Source: Ypsolopha sequella (lineage: Eukaryota > Arthropoda > Insecta > Lepidoptera > Ypsolophidae). Taken from it: DNA of 64,000 nucleotides. A model generated the notes under the pieces. It saw nothing but the letters and a program-made list of their open reading frames with translations. It had not been told where the DNA came from and ran no database searches. Each line of letters opens with the position of its first letter. Positions within the stretch are counted from its first letter, which is position 1. The position numbers and the translations under genes were made by a program. Shown one piece after another: positions 21,054 to 31,605 of this stretch. The stretch covers positions 6,395,201 through 6,459,200 of the forward strand of contig OW203984.1 of NCBI GenBank assembly GCA_934047225.1. Direction: 5' to 3'.

Positions 21054-24000
21054 GAGAATGACATAGCCAAAACAAAAACCAGTTCCGGGCGTGGCCTATT
21101 CTATTTTACGATAGCGCGCGGGGGGAAATTCGTCCCGGTCTCTAAGCTCGCGTCACCATAGCAAAAATACGAATAGAGTGGACGAGGCAGGGTCAAAAGT
21201 AATACGTATTTTATTTTATCTAATTTATTAGTGTATTTCGATCATCGTCACACGGCATTGATCCTACTTGCTATCACGTCGGGACGTAAATTTATTATGG
21301 TCGGCTAAAAGTGGTTTTTTGAGTGTTTGATTTTTCAGTTGACCCTCGGAACATTTCAGACACTCCTTTAGAGATACATAATAATATCGTGACGGTTAAT
21401 TGTCACCATTACCCATTCTTTAAATATTTTTCGCCCGTTGAGCTAGTTTTACACTTGCGGGAAAATAAATTGGACCAAAAATTTCTTTACAATTTTTTTT
21501 TACTAAAGTTGTTATTACAAAAAGTGGACACTAACAAATATTCTCAGAAGGAATGCACCACGTCACTATCTATCTCACTGTAGCCTATATCAATTATGCC
21601 TCTCTCTTTCAACCACGTTTAACCGCGTTACTATCTCATTCCAACTCATTTTAAATAGCGTCACTATTTATCTCACTCTAACGCGTGTTAAATGGCATTT
21701 CTAATGAACGTCAAATATTTTTACTGCCCGCCACTCTTTCATTCTAAATTCTAATTATTTAAAAAAATACGCAGCTCCTTTAGTAGTAAAATAGCAATAA
21801 CTTTTTTTTCAAAAGTAATACACAGAAATTGCCAGATCATTTGAAAAACAATATTTGATGAGCCGTTATTTAAGACAATTTGCAAAACTAACATAGGACA
21901 TTTTTTTTCAGGGTGTGGTATCGAACTAACCTAATTACAAAAAATTGCTCATAAATTGGGTTTTTATTTTTCTTCTTGATGTAACAGCATTTCAAGGTTT
22001 ATTTTTGACTTTATCAATAGCATGACTATTCAGAGTTGCGAAACAAAAATTTTATTCTTAGAATTTAGAACTGGTTAGCTCTGACTCTCAAAAATCTATT
22101 CGAATTTATAAAAGTACCATCAACTCGAAGACTATCTACTTTTTGCTGAGGTCATAATTTGATATTCTGGTCAGTCATGAGCTGGCCTACCAGCCTTCCA
22201 AGGGAAAGCGTTGACTTTTGGGACACCTGTTTACCCTTGGGATAAATCGCCAAGTGTTTAAAATATAGAAATTTATTTGTATCATAGTTTGAAATGTTCA
22301 GGTCCCTTTACGCAAAATGAAAAAACAAAACTCTTTTAGGATTAATTTGTTGTCCCTATGTTTGTCTGTTTTTCCGTTTGTCTAGGCAATTTTTCTGGGT
22401 AAAATCAATAAATGCTAATATTTACAGCCCTGTAAAATATACATATTATAACGTTTTTATGGCCTTTTGTTTAACTTTTTCATAAAAATATTCTCCTTAT
22501 GAAAATATAGAGATCAACACTTGACATAATATTTTGCATTTGAAAGAAAGCACAGAAAGGAACTGTAGAACGAATAATGTAAAAAATATAAAACCATATC
22601 TTTCTATTCTAAAGGGATTAATAATTTACTGTTTGTTCAATGTGGCGATAACTTTTTTTATTATTATTTTTTTCTTTGTTACAAAGATAACAAATAATTT
22701 CATACAAGGTTTTCCTTAAGGGCTATTTCTCCGAATTTGTAACAAAATATTAAGAAATAATTATAACGGTAAAGTACAACTTTTAGCTAAGACAATTTAT
22801 TGTTAAAAGTTTGCTATATGCATAAACATATTTTAATGATATTATGGTATCTTCAAAATAATTGGGTTTTCCATAAGCGTGATATCAGATTATTTAAGAA
22901 ATTTACGGCTGGTATCACGACGACGGATAAGCCAATTATTTTATTACTATTGTAATATAATTAAAAATATGTTAATGCATACAGCAGACTTTTAACTATA
23001 AGTTTTCTTAACTAAAAGTTGTATTTTTACTTATTGAAATTGTATTTCTCATCAAGAAGTGCAAGATGACAAGATATTCAAAATAAGTTAATTGAATTTG
23101 TGAAATGGTTTCAGGTCAAAACAGTTTTCCATGAAACGGTAATTGTTTATACTTAGCAAAGTGTGTAAACTTAGTCATCTTAACATGAACGACGCCTGTA
23201 TTTCTCTCTTTTTTATTTCCAGTATAGATAAAAATATACAAACTTGTTAAACTTTGCGTAAAAACGAGGCAATATTGACGATATCCTGACAGCTATTATG
23301 ATGGTGTTTTATCAAATTTTGCTTTTTGGGCTGTATAGAGACGTAGTTAGATGTCACTAAAATATACTCATGAAAAAAGATATGAAGAAAATAAGCTGTA
23401 GACTTCACATTCGATTTATACCTATTGTATGAATTTTAAGAAAAATACAGGGGTAAAGGGACCTCTTAAGGAAAACCTTGTATTAAACTATTTGTTATCT
23501 TAGTAAAAAATAATTTAAGGAAAAAAATAAACAAAGCTATCGCCACATTGAACAGTAGATAATTAATCCCTTTAGAATAGAACAACATGGTTTTCATATT
23601 TTTTACATTATTTGTTCAACAATTCCTTTCTGTGTTGACTTTTAAATGCAAAATATTATCTCAAGTGTTCATCCCTACATTTTCATAGTGAGAAAATTTG
23701 TATGAAAAACGTAAAAAAAAAACGTAAAAACCTAAAACGTAATATAAATAAAAACGTCAAAAGTATGTTTTTACAGCTCTATAGAGGGCCGTTAATATTG
23801 GTATTTATTAATTTTACCCAGAAAAAATTGTCTAGACAAACGGACAGACAGACAAACATAGGGATAACAAATTAATCCTAAAAGAGTTTCTTTGTTTTCA
23901 TTTTGCGTAACAGAACCTGAACATGTACCGACAGGATTATCTACGATCTAATAATTTTGCCATGCACTGTAAATATTTCAAAATAAATTTCTATATTTTA

Positions 24001-24812
24001 AATGCTTGGCGATTTATCCCAAGTAAGTGTACCTATATAATTTGCAAAAAACTTCACTTATTGGACCTGAAATGGTGAGCCAATACTAGAGGGTAATTTC
24101 ACGAAATACAGATCTCAGTAAGTATAAGTAAATTAATTTGGGTTTCAATAATGTTCACAAAATTATTCTTTTAGAGTAACATATATTATTTTCCCGCATA
24201 AAAGTATGAATTCAATCCAAATTCATTCAGTTTTGTTGTTATGACTATGGCACGATGTAGCTAAATCACTCATACGCATATTTTGTTGAGTTTTTAACGG
24301 CAGGAATATGATGCTCCTCGAAATATTACTTTATAAAATTAATTTCAATGTGTTTTGAAGTAGTTTTGGGAGATATTTATAGCTTGCAAAAAAGGGCACA
24401 GGTTCCACGTCTTACGGGCGCCAGCGCTAGGCGTAGACTGACAATATCTTGCTGCCGCTGACTGCATCAGTGGATTTACGTATTTTTGGAAAAAGGGGGT
24501 GCTTTTTTTGACCCGAATAACGTGGTATTTGGAAAATGAATAGATATCATTCACACTAATTTTATTAAAAAAAAACCAACAAAATCGCGAAAGCGATACC
24601 TGAAACAAAATCGATAAGGAGTGTGCAATAGAGGGTTACAAAAAAATTCATTGACAGTACAAATATGAATCGATTAACGTGGTTTGTGGAAAATGAATAC
24701 CTTAAAGTTCAACCAAAAACATGTATTTTTTTTATGGCTATACGTAACCTAATTATTGCAACAAAATCATCCGAAAGCTGACATTTTATTTCTGTTTGTA
24801 TTTTCGTTCCCC
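21054..24812 (+). mobile_element. 3.76 kb TTAA-flanked foldback element, copy 1
   Basis: It is inserted in the Ty3 3' LTR with TTAA on both sides (21050-21053, 24813-24816), as made by piggyBac-type transposases. Its ends, GAGAATGACATAGCC and (reverse) GGGGAACGAAAATAC, are only weakly inverted. A second copy, inverted, lies at 44459-48229. Inside, 22237-24023 is a large imperfect palindrome, with a smaller palindrome at about 22774-23030 at its core. No transposase is encoded. Two short open frames lacking ATG (21323-21583 plus, 24345-24608 minus) persist in both copies. Confidence 0.88.
22237..24023. repeat. Nested palindrome inside the TTAA element
   Basis: The outer arm begins CTTGGGATAAATCGCCAAG and is mirrored by GCTTGGCGATTTATCCCAAG at the right edge. 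Arms pair through ATTAATTTGTTGTCCCTATG and its mirror, and through TTCAATGTGGCGATA and its mirror. The inner palindrome, about 22774-23030, has its own arms (AACTTTTAGCTAAG mirrored by CTTAACTAAAAGTTG). It may be a MITE within a MITE. Confidence 0.75.
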
Positions 24813-25028
24813 TTAACAATAGCGGCAGAATAGACACGATACCGGTTGCAACGGCACGGTAGACGCTAGAGCAGCTGATCGTGGAAGGCGATCGAAGATT
24901 GTCCTGTGTAGTCTTTATATGTTTTTGTTATTGAATTGTTTGGTTTCTGGTCCTTATTAAGTGAAATAATATATCCTTGCACCTTTAAAGTTCGTTTAAA
25001 TAGTCCCCTTTAATAAAGTCAACATTTG

Positions 25029-25530
25029 TTAGTGAAATTCTAAAAAAAAAATACTAAAATATTTATAATTTATTAAAATTGAGGCAGCTGGATCTCTATC
25101 TCGGTCAACTCGCCGATCGGAACTTCGTCCTTGGCATTGACTCGCCGTAACATGTCGTCAGACGCCATAAATTCGATGCAAATTCCCTATATTGTAGGGT
25201 AAATGTTAAAAAGCGTAACGTCTCAACCACCAAAACAAATCGGTCGAACTGAAGCTAAAATTATGGCATTTTTACGTAGTATAGTTCCATTACGATACTA
25301 CAAACTATATGTCATGAAAATATGGTACAAATAGTATGATAAATTATGCATATACGAAATGCAACCATGTTTGTAACCTTGCTTCTTAATTAAGTGTATT
25401 TATTTTGATTGTTAACTTCAGGAACCTCCAGGTCTATTCTTTACTATTGTTAAATGTATTAAGATTTCTGTGTAACTGTTTGTATTCTGAATAAAAAAAA
25501 ATAAAAAAAATAACAAAATACCAAACTCAC
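25029..25530. other. draper intron B, next to exon 2
   Basis: Mostly AT-rich. On the minus strand a 31-codon ATG-to-stop frame (25168 down to 25073) begins MASDDMLRRVNAKDEV. Its GC content is higher than that of the surroundings, which suggests a fragment of coding origin, but nothing else supports a gene. Confidence 0.4.
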
Positions 25531-25826
25531 ATATATCACACGCCGGTCCCCCGAACCCATGCTCACACAAGCACGTATTCGGGGCCACGCATTTCCCGTG
25601 TACGCACGTCTCCACGCACACAGGCACGCATTGCTCCCCCCTAGAATCCGGAGCGTAGCCGGCACAGCACTCCTCAACCGGCCGGTGTTTCACCAGAGTC
25701 TGTGTTTTGAAAACTTGGCGAAACTTGATCTTGTATTTGGAGCATCGCGGTGGGAAGTTGAAGCACCACGTGTACTCCTTCACTTGGAACGGTTGCTGCT
25801 CTGACACTCGTATCGTCGTTGTGTAA
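25531..25826 (-). CDS. drpr: draper exon 2: EMI domain and first Cys-rich repeat
   Basis: A 296-bp minus-strand exon with acceptor TTATTTCAG at its right edge and donor GTGAGTTTGG at its left edge. It enters after two bases of a split codon and leaves in phase 1. The encoded EMI domain reads VSEQQPFQVKEYTWCFNF, PPRCSKYKIKF, then ECCAGYAPDSRGEQCVPVC. A further repeat, CVHGKCVAPNTCLCEHGFGG, ends PACDI, which continues as SCPDGKWG in exon 3. The order EMI then atypical EGF repeats is that of Draper/MEGF10. EMI domains serve ligand binding and oligomerisation. The Cys spacing matches Drosophila Draper as I remember it. Confidence 0.95.
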
Positions 25827-26328
25827 CTGAAATAATGGAAAATTATGTTTAATAAATGTCGAAAGTTTATTTTTAACGACTTAAGGCCCTACGCATCCAA
25901 CACAATAGTCGTATTAAGTAATTTTGAACTCAATGATATTGTCAGAAAGTCTACATTAGAACGCTCGCTTCATGCGCTGCGAGCAAGCATAATCAGTCAA
26001 TTTGCGAGGTTTTTCTGGAATTTCTGAAAAAGTATTGAGAAATAAATAAAAATGGGTCTATAAGTGTCTTTAGTTATCTGTAAAGAAAATTCAGAAAAAG
26101 CTTTAATTCTCTCCGTTGAACACCTTTGCTATAAACACATTTATTCGCAATTTGACGAGCTTACTTTGTGATTTTTTTCTATCGAGTGAAGTTAACTCAA
26201 TTACGTTTTTCGATCAACTTGTGTCTAGAGTTTATCCTCTATTGTAACATATATTTAACTTGTATTTGAATGAGATATTGAACTGACAATATTAATTAAA
26301 CAAAATGCTCATTTTGGAATGGCAGGGC
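25827..26328. other. draper intron A, left edge, no gene seen
   Basis: This is intronic DNA upstream of the exon 2 acceptor on the minus strand. It is AT-rich and has no recognisable repeat. Confidence 0.45.
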
Positions 26329-26860
26329 CTTAATTGTCTAATTATTATTAGAATGCATTACAAACTTGCAATCAATCAGAAACAAATTTAAAAGAACAAA
26401 TATTCTTGAAAAAATTCCTCGGGCCAGGATTTGAACCTGCGACCTCCTGCTTACATGACAGGCGCGCTTTTGTTTAATAAATGTCATAAGTACATTTTTT
26501 AACGACTTAGTTGTCTAATTATTATTATAGCGCATTACAAACTTGCAATCAATCAGAAACAAATTTAAAAGAACAAATATTCTTGAAAAAATTCCTCGGG
26601 CCAGGATTTGAACCTGCGACCTCCTGCTTACATGACAGGCGCGCTTTTGTTTAATAAATGTCATAAGTATATTTTTTAACGACTTAGTTATCTAATTATT
26701 ATTAGAGTGCATTACAAACTTGCAATCAATCAGAAACAAATTGAAAAGCACAAATATTTTTCAATAAAAAAAAAAATCGGCCCAGGATTTGAACCTGCGA
26801 CCTTCTGCTTACATGACAGGCGCGCTACCGACTGTGCTACCGACGTTCGTATCTGGAACG
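26329..26860 (-). repeat. Tandem tRNA-derived SINE segments, about 180 bp x 3
   Basis: Three units start near 26330, 26511 and 26690. Each has GTCTAATTATTATTA, then GCATTACAAACTTGCAATC, then a tRNA-like block. On the minus strand the block gives a B box (GCAGGTTCAAATCC), and in the third unit also an A-box-like GTCGGTAGCGCG. The third unit is complete; the first two stop at GACAGGCGCGC. The tRNA part resembles a Pol III promoter, so these are SINE heads and not functional tRNA genes. Confidence 0.7.
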
Positions 26861-27089
26861 ACGAATTTTTTCACCATACCTGACTTGTACATCGAATTTT
26901 CTGTAACTAAGCGATATACTAGCTTGTAATGCACATACGGAACGCTCACGAGGGCGTTATGTGATTTCACGCCTTGCTCATTCTGAATAGAAGGCGCTGT
27001 CGTCAATTTACAGTTCTCATTAACTAAGACTATATGTTTTTATTGCGAAATCCATCTCTTTGAAGACTAATTATTATAAAAAATAATTA

Positions 27090-27152
27090 AATGGTGCTTT
27101 TAAATTTGTTTCTGATTGATTGCAAGTTTGTAATGCACTCTAATAATAATAA
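27090..27152. repeat. Inverted partner of the SINE array flank
   Basis: AAATTTGTTTCTGATTGATT and GCAAGTTTGTAATGCACTC are the reverse complement of the non-tRNA part of the 180-bp unit at about 26695-26750. The third unit is therefore bracketed by inverted repeats about 450 bp apart. Confidence 0.7.
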
Positions 27153-27198
27153 GAATATTCAAAGCGATGGATTTCGCAATAAAAACATATAATGACTT

Positions 27199-27339
27199 GG
27201 GACCGATTTTTCAATTGACAGATAAAATCTATTCCTATGAATAAACTACGTTGGTTTCACTCTAACACCTTTTGTTTTATGAAATCGATATAGTTTATTC
27301 CTAGGAATAAATTTTATCTGGCAATTGAAAAATCGGCCC
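27199..27339. mobile_element. Short foldback MITE (141 bp)
   Basis: Arms of about 45 bp start GGGACCGATTTTTCAATTG on the left and end CAATTGAAAAATCGGCCCT on the right, each followed inward by (A)CAGATAAAAT. No target duplication longer than two or three bases can be read. Confidence 0.75.
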
Positions 27340-27627
27340 TTATATGTCGTTTGACTATATTTTATACGCATACCGAGGGTAAGTACTTTGTATTCTCTGC
27401 CGGGGGTTTATAGTTACTGATTATCCTGAACAACTGTTCCTAAGAAACAAATGTTTTAGAGGAAATTAAGGTTAATTTCCTCCACATCAAAATTTGTATA
27501 CAAGATGAAATTTAGAAAGAAAGAAAGAAATGTGTTTATTTGGTATCAAAACTTAAAACTTAGTAACTAGTTTTATATAATAATGAGGAATTTTTAGGAA
27601 CATTTAACTATTTAAAAACTAAATGTC

Positions 27628-27734
27628 AAAATCAGCGTCGTGGCTACAGCTGCAACATTATGCTGAGCGGTGACCAAAAGGGTCACCGCTCAGCATAATG
27701 TCGCAGCTGTAGCCACGACGCCGACGCTGATTTT
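27628..27734. repeat. Near-perfect 107-bp hairpin
   Basis: The left arm AAAATCAGCGTCGTGGCTAC through GAGCGGTGACC is mirrored by GGTCACCGCTC through GTAGCCACGACG, with a loop of about four to six bases. The only sizeable mismatch is a six-base insertion near the outer right end. It is GC-richer than the flanks. Confidence 0.85.
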
Positions 27735-27739
27735 CAGCA

Positions 27740-28840
27740 GATGCCCAGGTTTTTAGATTGGGTTGGCGTCCAGTCATACACATTTATAAACAAGGTTATA
27801 CACATTTTTAAACAATACAAATTACACATTTATAAACAAGATTATATAACAAATTTAATCAACAGCCCGAATTCATGCTGGAGACACGGTTAGTGACCAG
27901 GAAAAAGGTTCAATGAACCCTTTTAAATAAAGTTTTTGTTCCCCTACGAGCTGGAATAGTTCAAATACAATATAGGTAGTATAGTAGTACGGGGTACTAG
28001 TATAGGTAGTACGGGAGCAAAACTTTTTTTTTCCAATTTCACCTGGGCGGTCATAAAACTTACATGCATGCATTCATATACTCACACAAAGGGGGTCAGC
28101 AGAATCTTCCCCTGTAGTACATGATATGTAAAGTAAACATGTAAAGAAAAGTAAAAAAATGAAATTTTTACACCAAATGCACAAACTAAAAAGTAGAACA
28201 CATAGTTCGACTATTTTATATTGTCAGCATTAGTATTAAATATGTATACTATTTATTATTAACAAGGTTTGGAACAAATTGGCTGCATTGTTGCCAATTA
28301 GTTGCGTCGACATGCGTCAATTTATATCGTTGGCTACGTCAAATAAACATCACGTCGTTCCGTGTTGTTACACACAACAATAAATTGCTAACCGTGAAAT
28401 AAATATTGGAGGTAAGCGTACACCTTAATTATACGAATTCTGTCAATACAGCAGATTCTGCAGGCCTTAGACTTAAGGCGATATGTAAAAAAATAGGAGT
28501 GCTTCTTTTCTGTGTATTTCATGAAATACACGGAAATTTGTAATACAGTTCTGGTATATTATGCATTTTGACTGTATAATCTACGGTTTTATAATTGGAA
28601 AACATGTTCGTATACATTTTCCTCGATATAAATAATTATTGAAATAAGGTCTTCAAACGCACTTTTTATCCTCGTTTGACGAATAGGAACCATGTACAGA
28701 ACTCAAACATATTCAATATTTTTATAAACTACAATGAATAGGTTATCTATTAGTGTTTTTTTTTTAATCTCAAGACGTAAATATTCTTTACGTAACAAAC
28801 ATCTGCTTGCAGAGAAAATAGTTTACCGTAATTTTCACTT
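27740..28840. other. Intronic DNA with minor repeats
   Basis: ACACATTTATAAACAAG occurs twice (about 27779 and 27824). A TTAAGGCGATATGTAAAAA end typical of the TTAA/GGCG family starts at 28473, but its partner end is not found. No gene is seen. Confidence 0.4.
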
Positions 28841-28844
28841 TTTC

Positions 28845-29362
28845 GCTAAAATCTAATTTTTTTCTACCGAAGGGCATTACAAAAACATAATATTTGAATT
28901 CCTCTTACTTAATTTATTCGAAAATCTAATTTTTTTCTACCGAAAGGCATTACAAAAACATACTATTTGAATTCCTCTTACTTAATTTATTCGAAAACCT
29001 CATTTTTTTCTACCGAAAGGCATTACAAAAACATACTATTTGAATTCCTCTTACTTAATTTATTCGAAAATCTAATTTTTTTTCTACCAAAGGGCATTAA
29101 AAAAACATAATATTTAAATTCCTCTTACTTAATTTATTCGAAAATCTCATTATTTTCTACCGAAGGGCATTACAAAAACATACTATTTGAATTCCTCTTA
29201 CTTAATTTATTCGAAAATCTCATTTTTTTCTACCGAAAGGCATTACAAAAACATACTATTTGAATTCCTCTTACTTAATTTATTCGAAAATCAAATTTTT
29301 TTCTACCGAAGGGCATTAAAAAAACATAATATTTGAATTCTAATTACTTCATTTATTCGAAA
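28845..29362. repeat. Minisatellite, 73-bp unit x about 7
   Basis: The unit boundary TTCGAAAA recurs at 28917, 28990, 29063, 29137, 29210, 29283 and 29356, a spacing of 73 (once 74). Each unit holds TTTCTACCGAA, GGCATTACAAAAACATA and GAATTCCTCTTACTTAATTT. Copies differ by only a few bases. The array is AT-rich and non-coding. Confidence 0.92.
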
Positions 29363-29477
29363 ATTATAGCAAATATGCCCTTGTGTGAAAACACGACGCG
29401 TTAATATTTTTTGTTTACGGAGCGGCAGGAGCTTACTCCGACACCCATGCTCCCCACTCACCCGAATAGTGTACTTA

Positions 29478-30459
29478 CTGGGGGCAGGCCTTAATCTGCT
29501 CATTTTGACTTGGGCTACACCTAGGTTTGCCAGATGGTCCAGATAAAAAAACCGAACATTTTTTATCAAATGGTATAAAAGGGGATTTTTTTTTGGTACA
29601 ATTTGTCTAAAGTGATTTTGGCCAGATCAAACTGAGAAAATTACCGGAAATTACTGAGGGTGAACACAATTAACTGGGGGCAGGCCTTAATCTGCTCATT
29701 TTGACTTGGGCTACACCTAGGTTAGCCAGATGGTCCAGATAAAAAAACCGAACATTTTTTATCAAATGGTATAAAAGGGGATTTTTTTTTTGGTACAATT
29801 TGTCTAAAGTGATTTTGGCCAGATCAAACTGAGAAAATTACCGGAAATTACTGAGGGTGAACACAATTAACTGGGGGCAGGCCTTAATCTGCTCATTTTG
29901 ACTTGGGCTACACCTAGGTTTGCCAGATGGTCCAGATAAAAAACCGAACATTTTTTATCAAATGGTATAAAAGGGGATTTTTTTTTTGGTACAATTTGTC
30001 TAAAGTGATTTTGGCCAGATCAAACTGAGAAAATTACCGGAAATTACTGAGGGTGAACACAATTAACTGGGGGCAGGCCTTAATCTGCTCATTTTGACTT
30101 GGGCTACACCTAGGTTAGCCAGATGGTCCAGATAAAAAAACCGAACATTTTTTATCAAATGGTATAAAAGGGGATTTTTTTTTGGTACAATTTGTCTAAA
30201 GTGATTTTGGCCAGATCAAACTGAGAAAATTACCGGAAATTACTGAGGGTGAACACAATTAACTGGGGGCAGGCCTTAATCTGCTCATTTTGACTTGGGC
30301 TACACCTAGGTTTGCCAGATGGTCCAGATAAAAAAACCGATCATTTTTTATGAAATGGTATAAAAGGGGATTTTTTTTTGGTACAATTTGTCTAAAGTGA
30401 TTTTGGCCAGATCAAACTGAGAAAATTACCGGAAATTACTGAGGGTGAACACAATTAAC
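29478..30459. repeat. Tandem array, 196-bp unit x 5, spanning a hAT junction
   Basis: CTGGGGGCAGGCC starts units at 29478, 29674, 29871, 30067 and 30263. Each unit contains about 44 bp of flanking DNA, the 8-bp GCTACACC, and then about 150 bp that begins TAGGTTTGCCAGATGG. Copies are nearly identical. The array ends at AACACAATTAA before 30460. Confidence 0.92.
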
Positions 30460-30511
30460 ACTTAGTAAACATTAAAACTTATATTTATTATTACTATTGG
30501 TAAGCAAAAAA

Positions 30512-30694
30512 TCAATTTTTAACATATCTATTTGGCACTAGATTTGTTTCTTTGAATTCAGTGTTACTTAAAACACAAAATTCGCTTTTTACGGTATTCC
30601 CACCTAGTCGATTTCTTTCGTCAGTCCATACATTACCCATTATGCTAAAAACTCTTTCTACGAAGGCATTGCAGACGGGAACACTATACATCAT
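30512..30694 (-). pseudogene. hAT transposase C-terminal (dimerisation) domain remnant
   Basis: The 60-codon minus-strand frame contains SVPVCNAFVERVFSIMG, VWTDERNRLG and VKSEFCV. These match the conserved hATC signature, where S.NA..ER.FS is followed by T..RNRL. The normal transposase is over 500 residues. The upstream part is missing, replaced by the foldback insert to the right. The stop lies just before the innermost copy of the left-end array, as expected if this is the 3' end of the gene. It is non-functional. Confidence 0.8.
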
Positions 30695-30765
30695 GTATTT
30701 TCAAAAAAACCGGATATTCTATTGTCCGGTTTTCCAAAATTTTCTAGACCGGACAGCCATTCAAA

Positions 30766-31110
30766 AAACTTTTAACAAAAAATAGCAAACGACTTCAATA
30801 GTAACAGCAGTCATTCACTAAAAAGTTAATAATAATTCTATAAAGACCGATGGTACCGAAGCAACACTTTTGCCGACTTCTTTCTTCCTGAAACGTTATG
30901 TTATCTAGAAGTCGGCGTTCTTATATTGGTTTCTATGTTGCTATATCGTAGGAAATACGCCGACTTCTAAATAACATAATGTTTCAGGAAGAAAGAAGTC
31001 GGCAAAAGTGTTGCTTCGGTACCATCGGTCTTTATAGAATTATTATTAACTTTTTAGTGAATGACTGCTGTTACTATTGAAGTCGGTTGCTATTTTTTTG
31101 TTAAAAGTTT
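30766..31110. mobile_element. 345-bp foldback MITE nested in the hAT
   Basis: Arms of about 150 bp are nearly perfect. The outer parts are AAACTTTTAACAAAAAATAG and its mirror; the inner parts include CCGATGGTACCGAAGCAACA and its mirror, CTTCTTTCTTCCTGAAAC and its mirror, with a loop of about 35 bp. The long near-perfect pairing suggests recent origin or gene conversion between arms. Confidence 0.88.
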
Positions 31111-31241
31111 ATTTTATTTCACATTTTTTAGTGTTGCTGGGTTAAATTGTGAGGTATAGGTAGTTCTTGCAAACGTGGTGTTAATATGAAACGAAGTTCA
31201 AGTGAGTATAAGTAGCCATGTTTGAGTAGCTTCCTGCTATC

Positions 31242-31605
31242 AGCACCCTAACACAACATGATTACCGCAATCTCGAGTTATGTGTTGTCATCCGTTGAAG
31301 AGTTCTACGGTGATGAAGCCAAGATCGAAATTCAGGTGGGTACACTGGCAATTTTCAGCAATGCCCAGCAATGAGCACCCTAACACAAACTGGTTGCCGC
31401 AATCTAAAGTTATGTGCTGTCATCCGTTGAGGAGTTCTATGGTGATGAAGCCAGGATCGAAGGTCAGGTGGGAATTCTGATAATCTCCAAGTAATACCCT
31501 TGAATCAGCACCCTAACGCAGTGATTGCCGCAATCTCGAGTTATGTGCTCTGATCCGTTGAAGAGTTCTATGGTGAATATGTTGATGAAGCCAGGATCCC
31601 AAAAT
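31242..31605 (+). repeat. 132-bp tandem repeat x 3 inside the hAT
   Basis: AGCACCCTAAC(A/G)C begins units at 31242, 31374 and 31506. Each has ATTGCCGCAATCT-like, GTCATCCGTTGA and GAGTTCTATGGTG blocks and ends GATGAAGCCAGGATC or similar. A poly(A)-rich stretch (31690-31725) and GAAGTCGGTTAAAAA follow, phrases common in lepidopteran repeats. Confidence 0.8.

Larger units (their letters stand above)
21039..25024 (+). repeat. 3' LTR of the Ty3 element, split by a TTAA insertion
   Basis: The first 15 bases (21039-21053, TGTTGGCAACATTAA) and the remainder (24813-25024, TTAACAATAG to CAACA) together match the 5' LTR. The TTAA is duplicated, which marks the boundaries of the inserted DNA element. 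Confidence 0.92.
11306..25028 (+). mobile_element. Ty3/Gypsy LTR retrotransposon, doubly interrupted
   Basis: A 223-bp LTR at 11310-11532 (TGTTGGCAACATTAAC to AAAGTCAACA) recurs as a split LTR at 21039-21053 plus 24813-24024+1000, that is to 25024. Direct TTTG copies at 11306-11309 and 25025-25028 are the 4-bp target duplication. Gag and pol lie between, on the plus strand and so antisense to draper, inside its 17.6 kb intron. Pol is broken by a second LTR element at 14306-18747, and the 3' LTR by a TTAA element at 21054-24812. No env frame is seen. Without the two inserts the element would be about 5.5 kb, a normal Ty3 size. Confidence 0.9.

Noticed and set aside
21323..21583. 86-codon frame in the TTAA element (also 47700-47960)
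   Set aside because: It starts with GTG just after a stop and has no ATG. It is conserved in both copies but that may reflect recent duplication only, so I did not call it a gene.
24345..24608. 87-codon frame in the TTAA element (also 44663-44926)
   Set aside because: It starts with TTG and has no ATG or known domain.
11306..25028. An envelope gene making the Ty3 element retrovirus-like
   Set aside because: No frame of suitable length lies between the integrase stop and the 3' LTR; that interval is tandem repeats and AT-rich DNA.
25418..25807. 129-codon minus-strand frame taken as a complete gene
   Set aside because: Only 25531-25826 is coding exon. The frame reads through the donor GTGAGT into intron, and its apparent Met is an internal Val codon (GTG).
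26767..26852. tRNA gene
   Set aside because: The block has Pol III boxes but is part of a repeated SINE unit, and the cloverleaf is imperfect.
28845..30459. CRISPR-like array
   Set aside because: The units are contiguous tandem repeats without unique spacers, in animal DNA.
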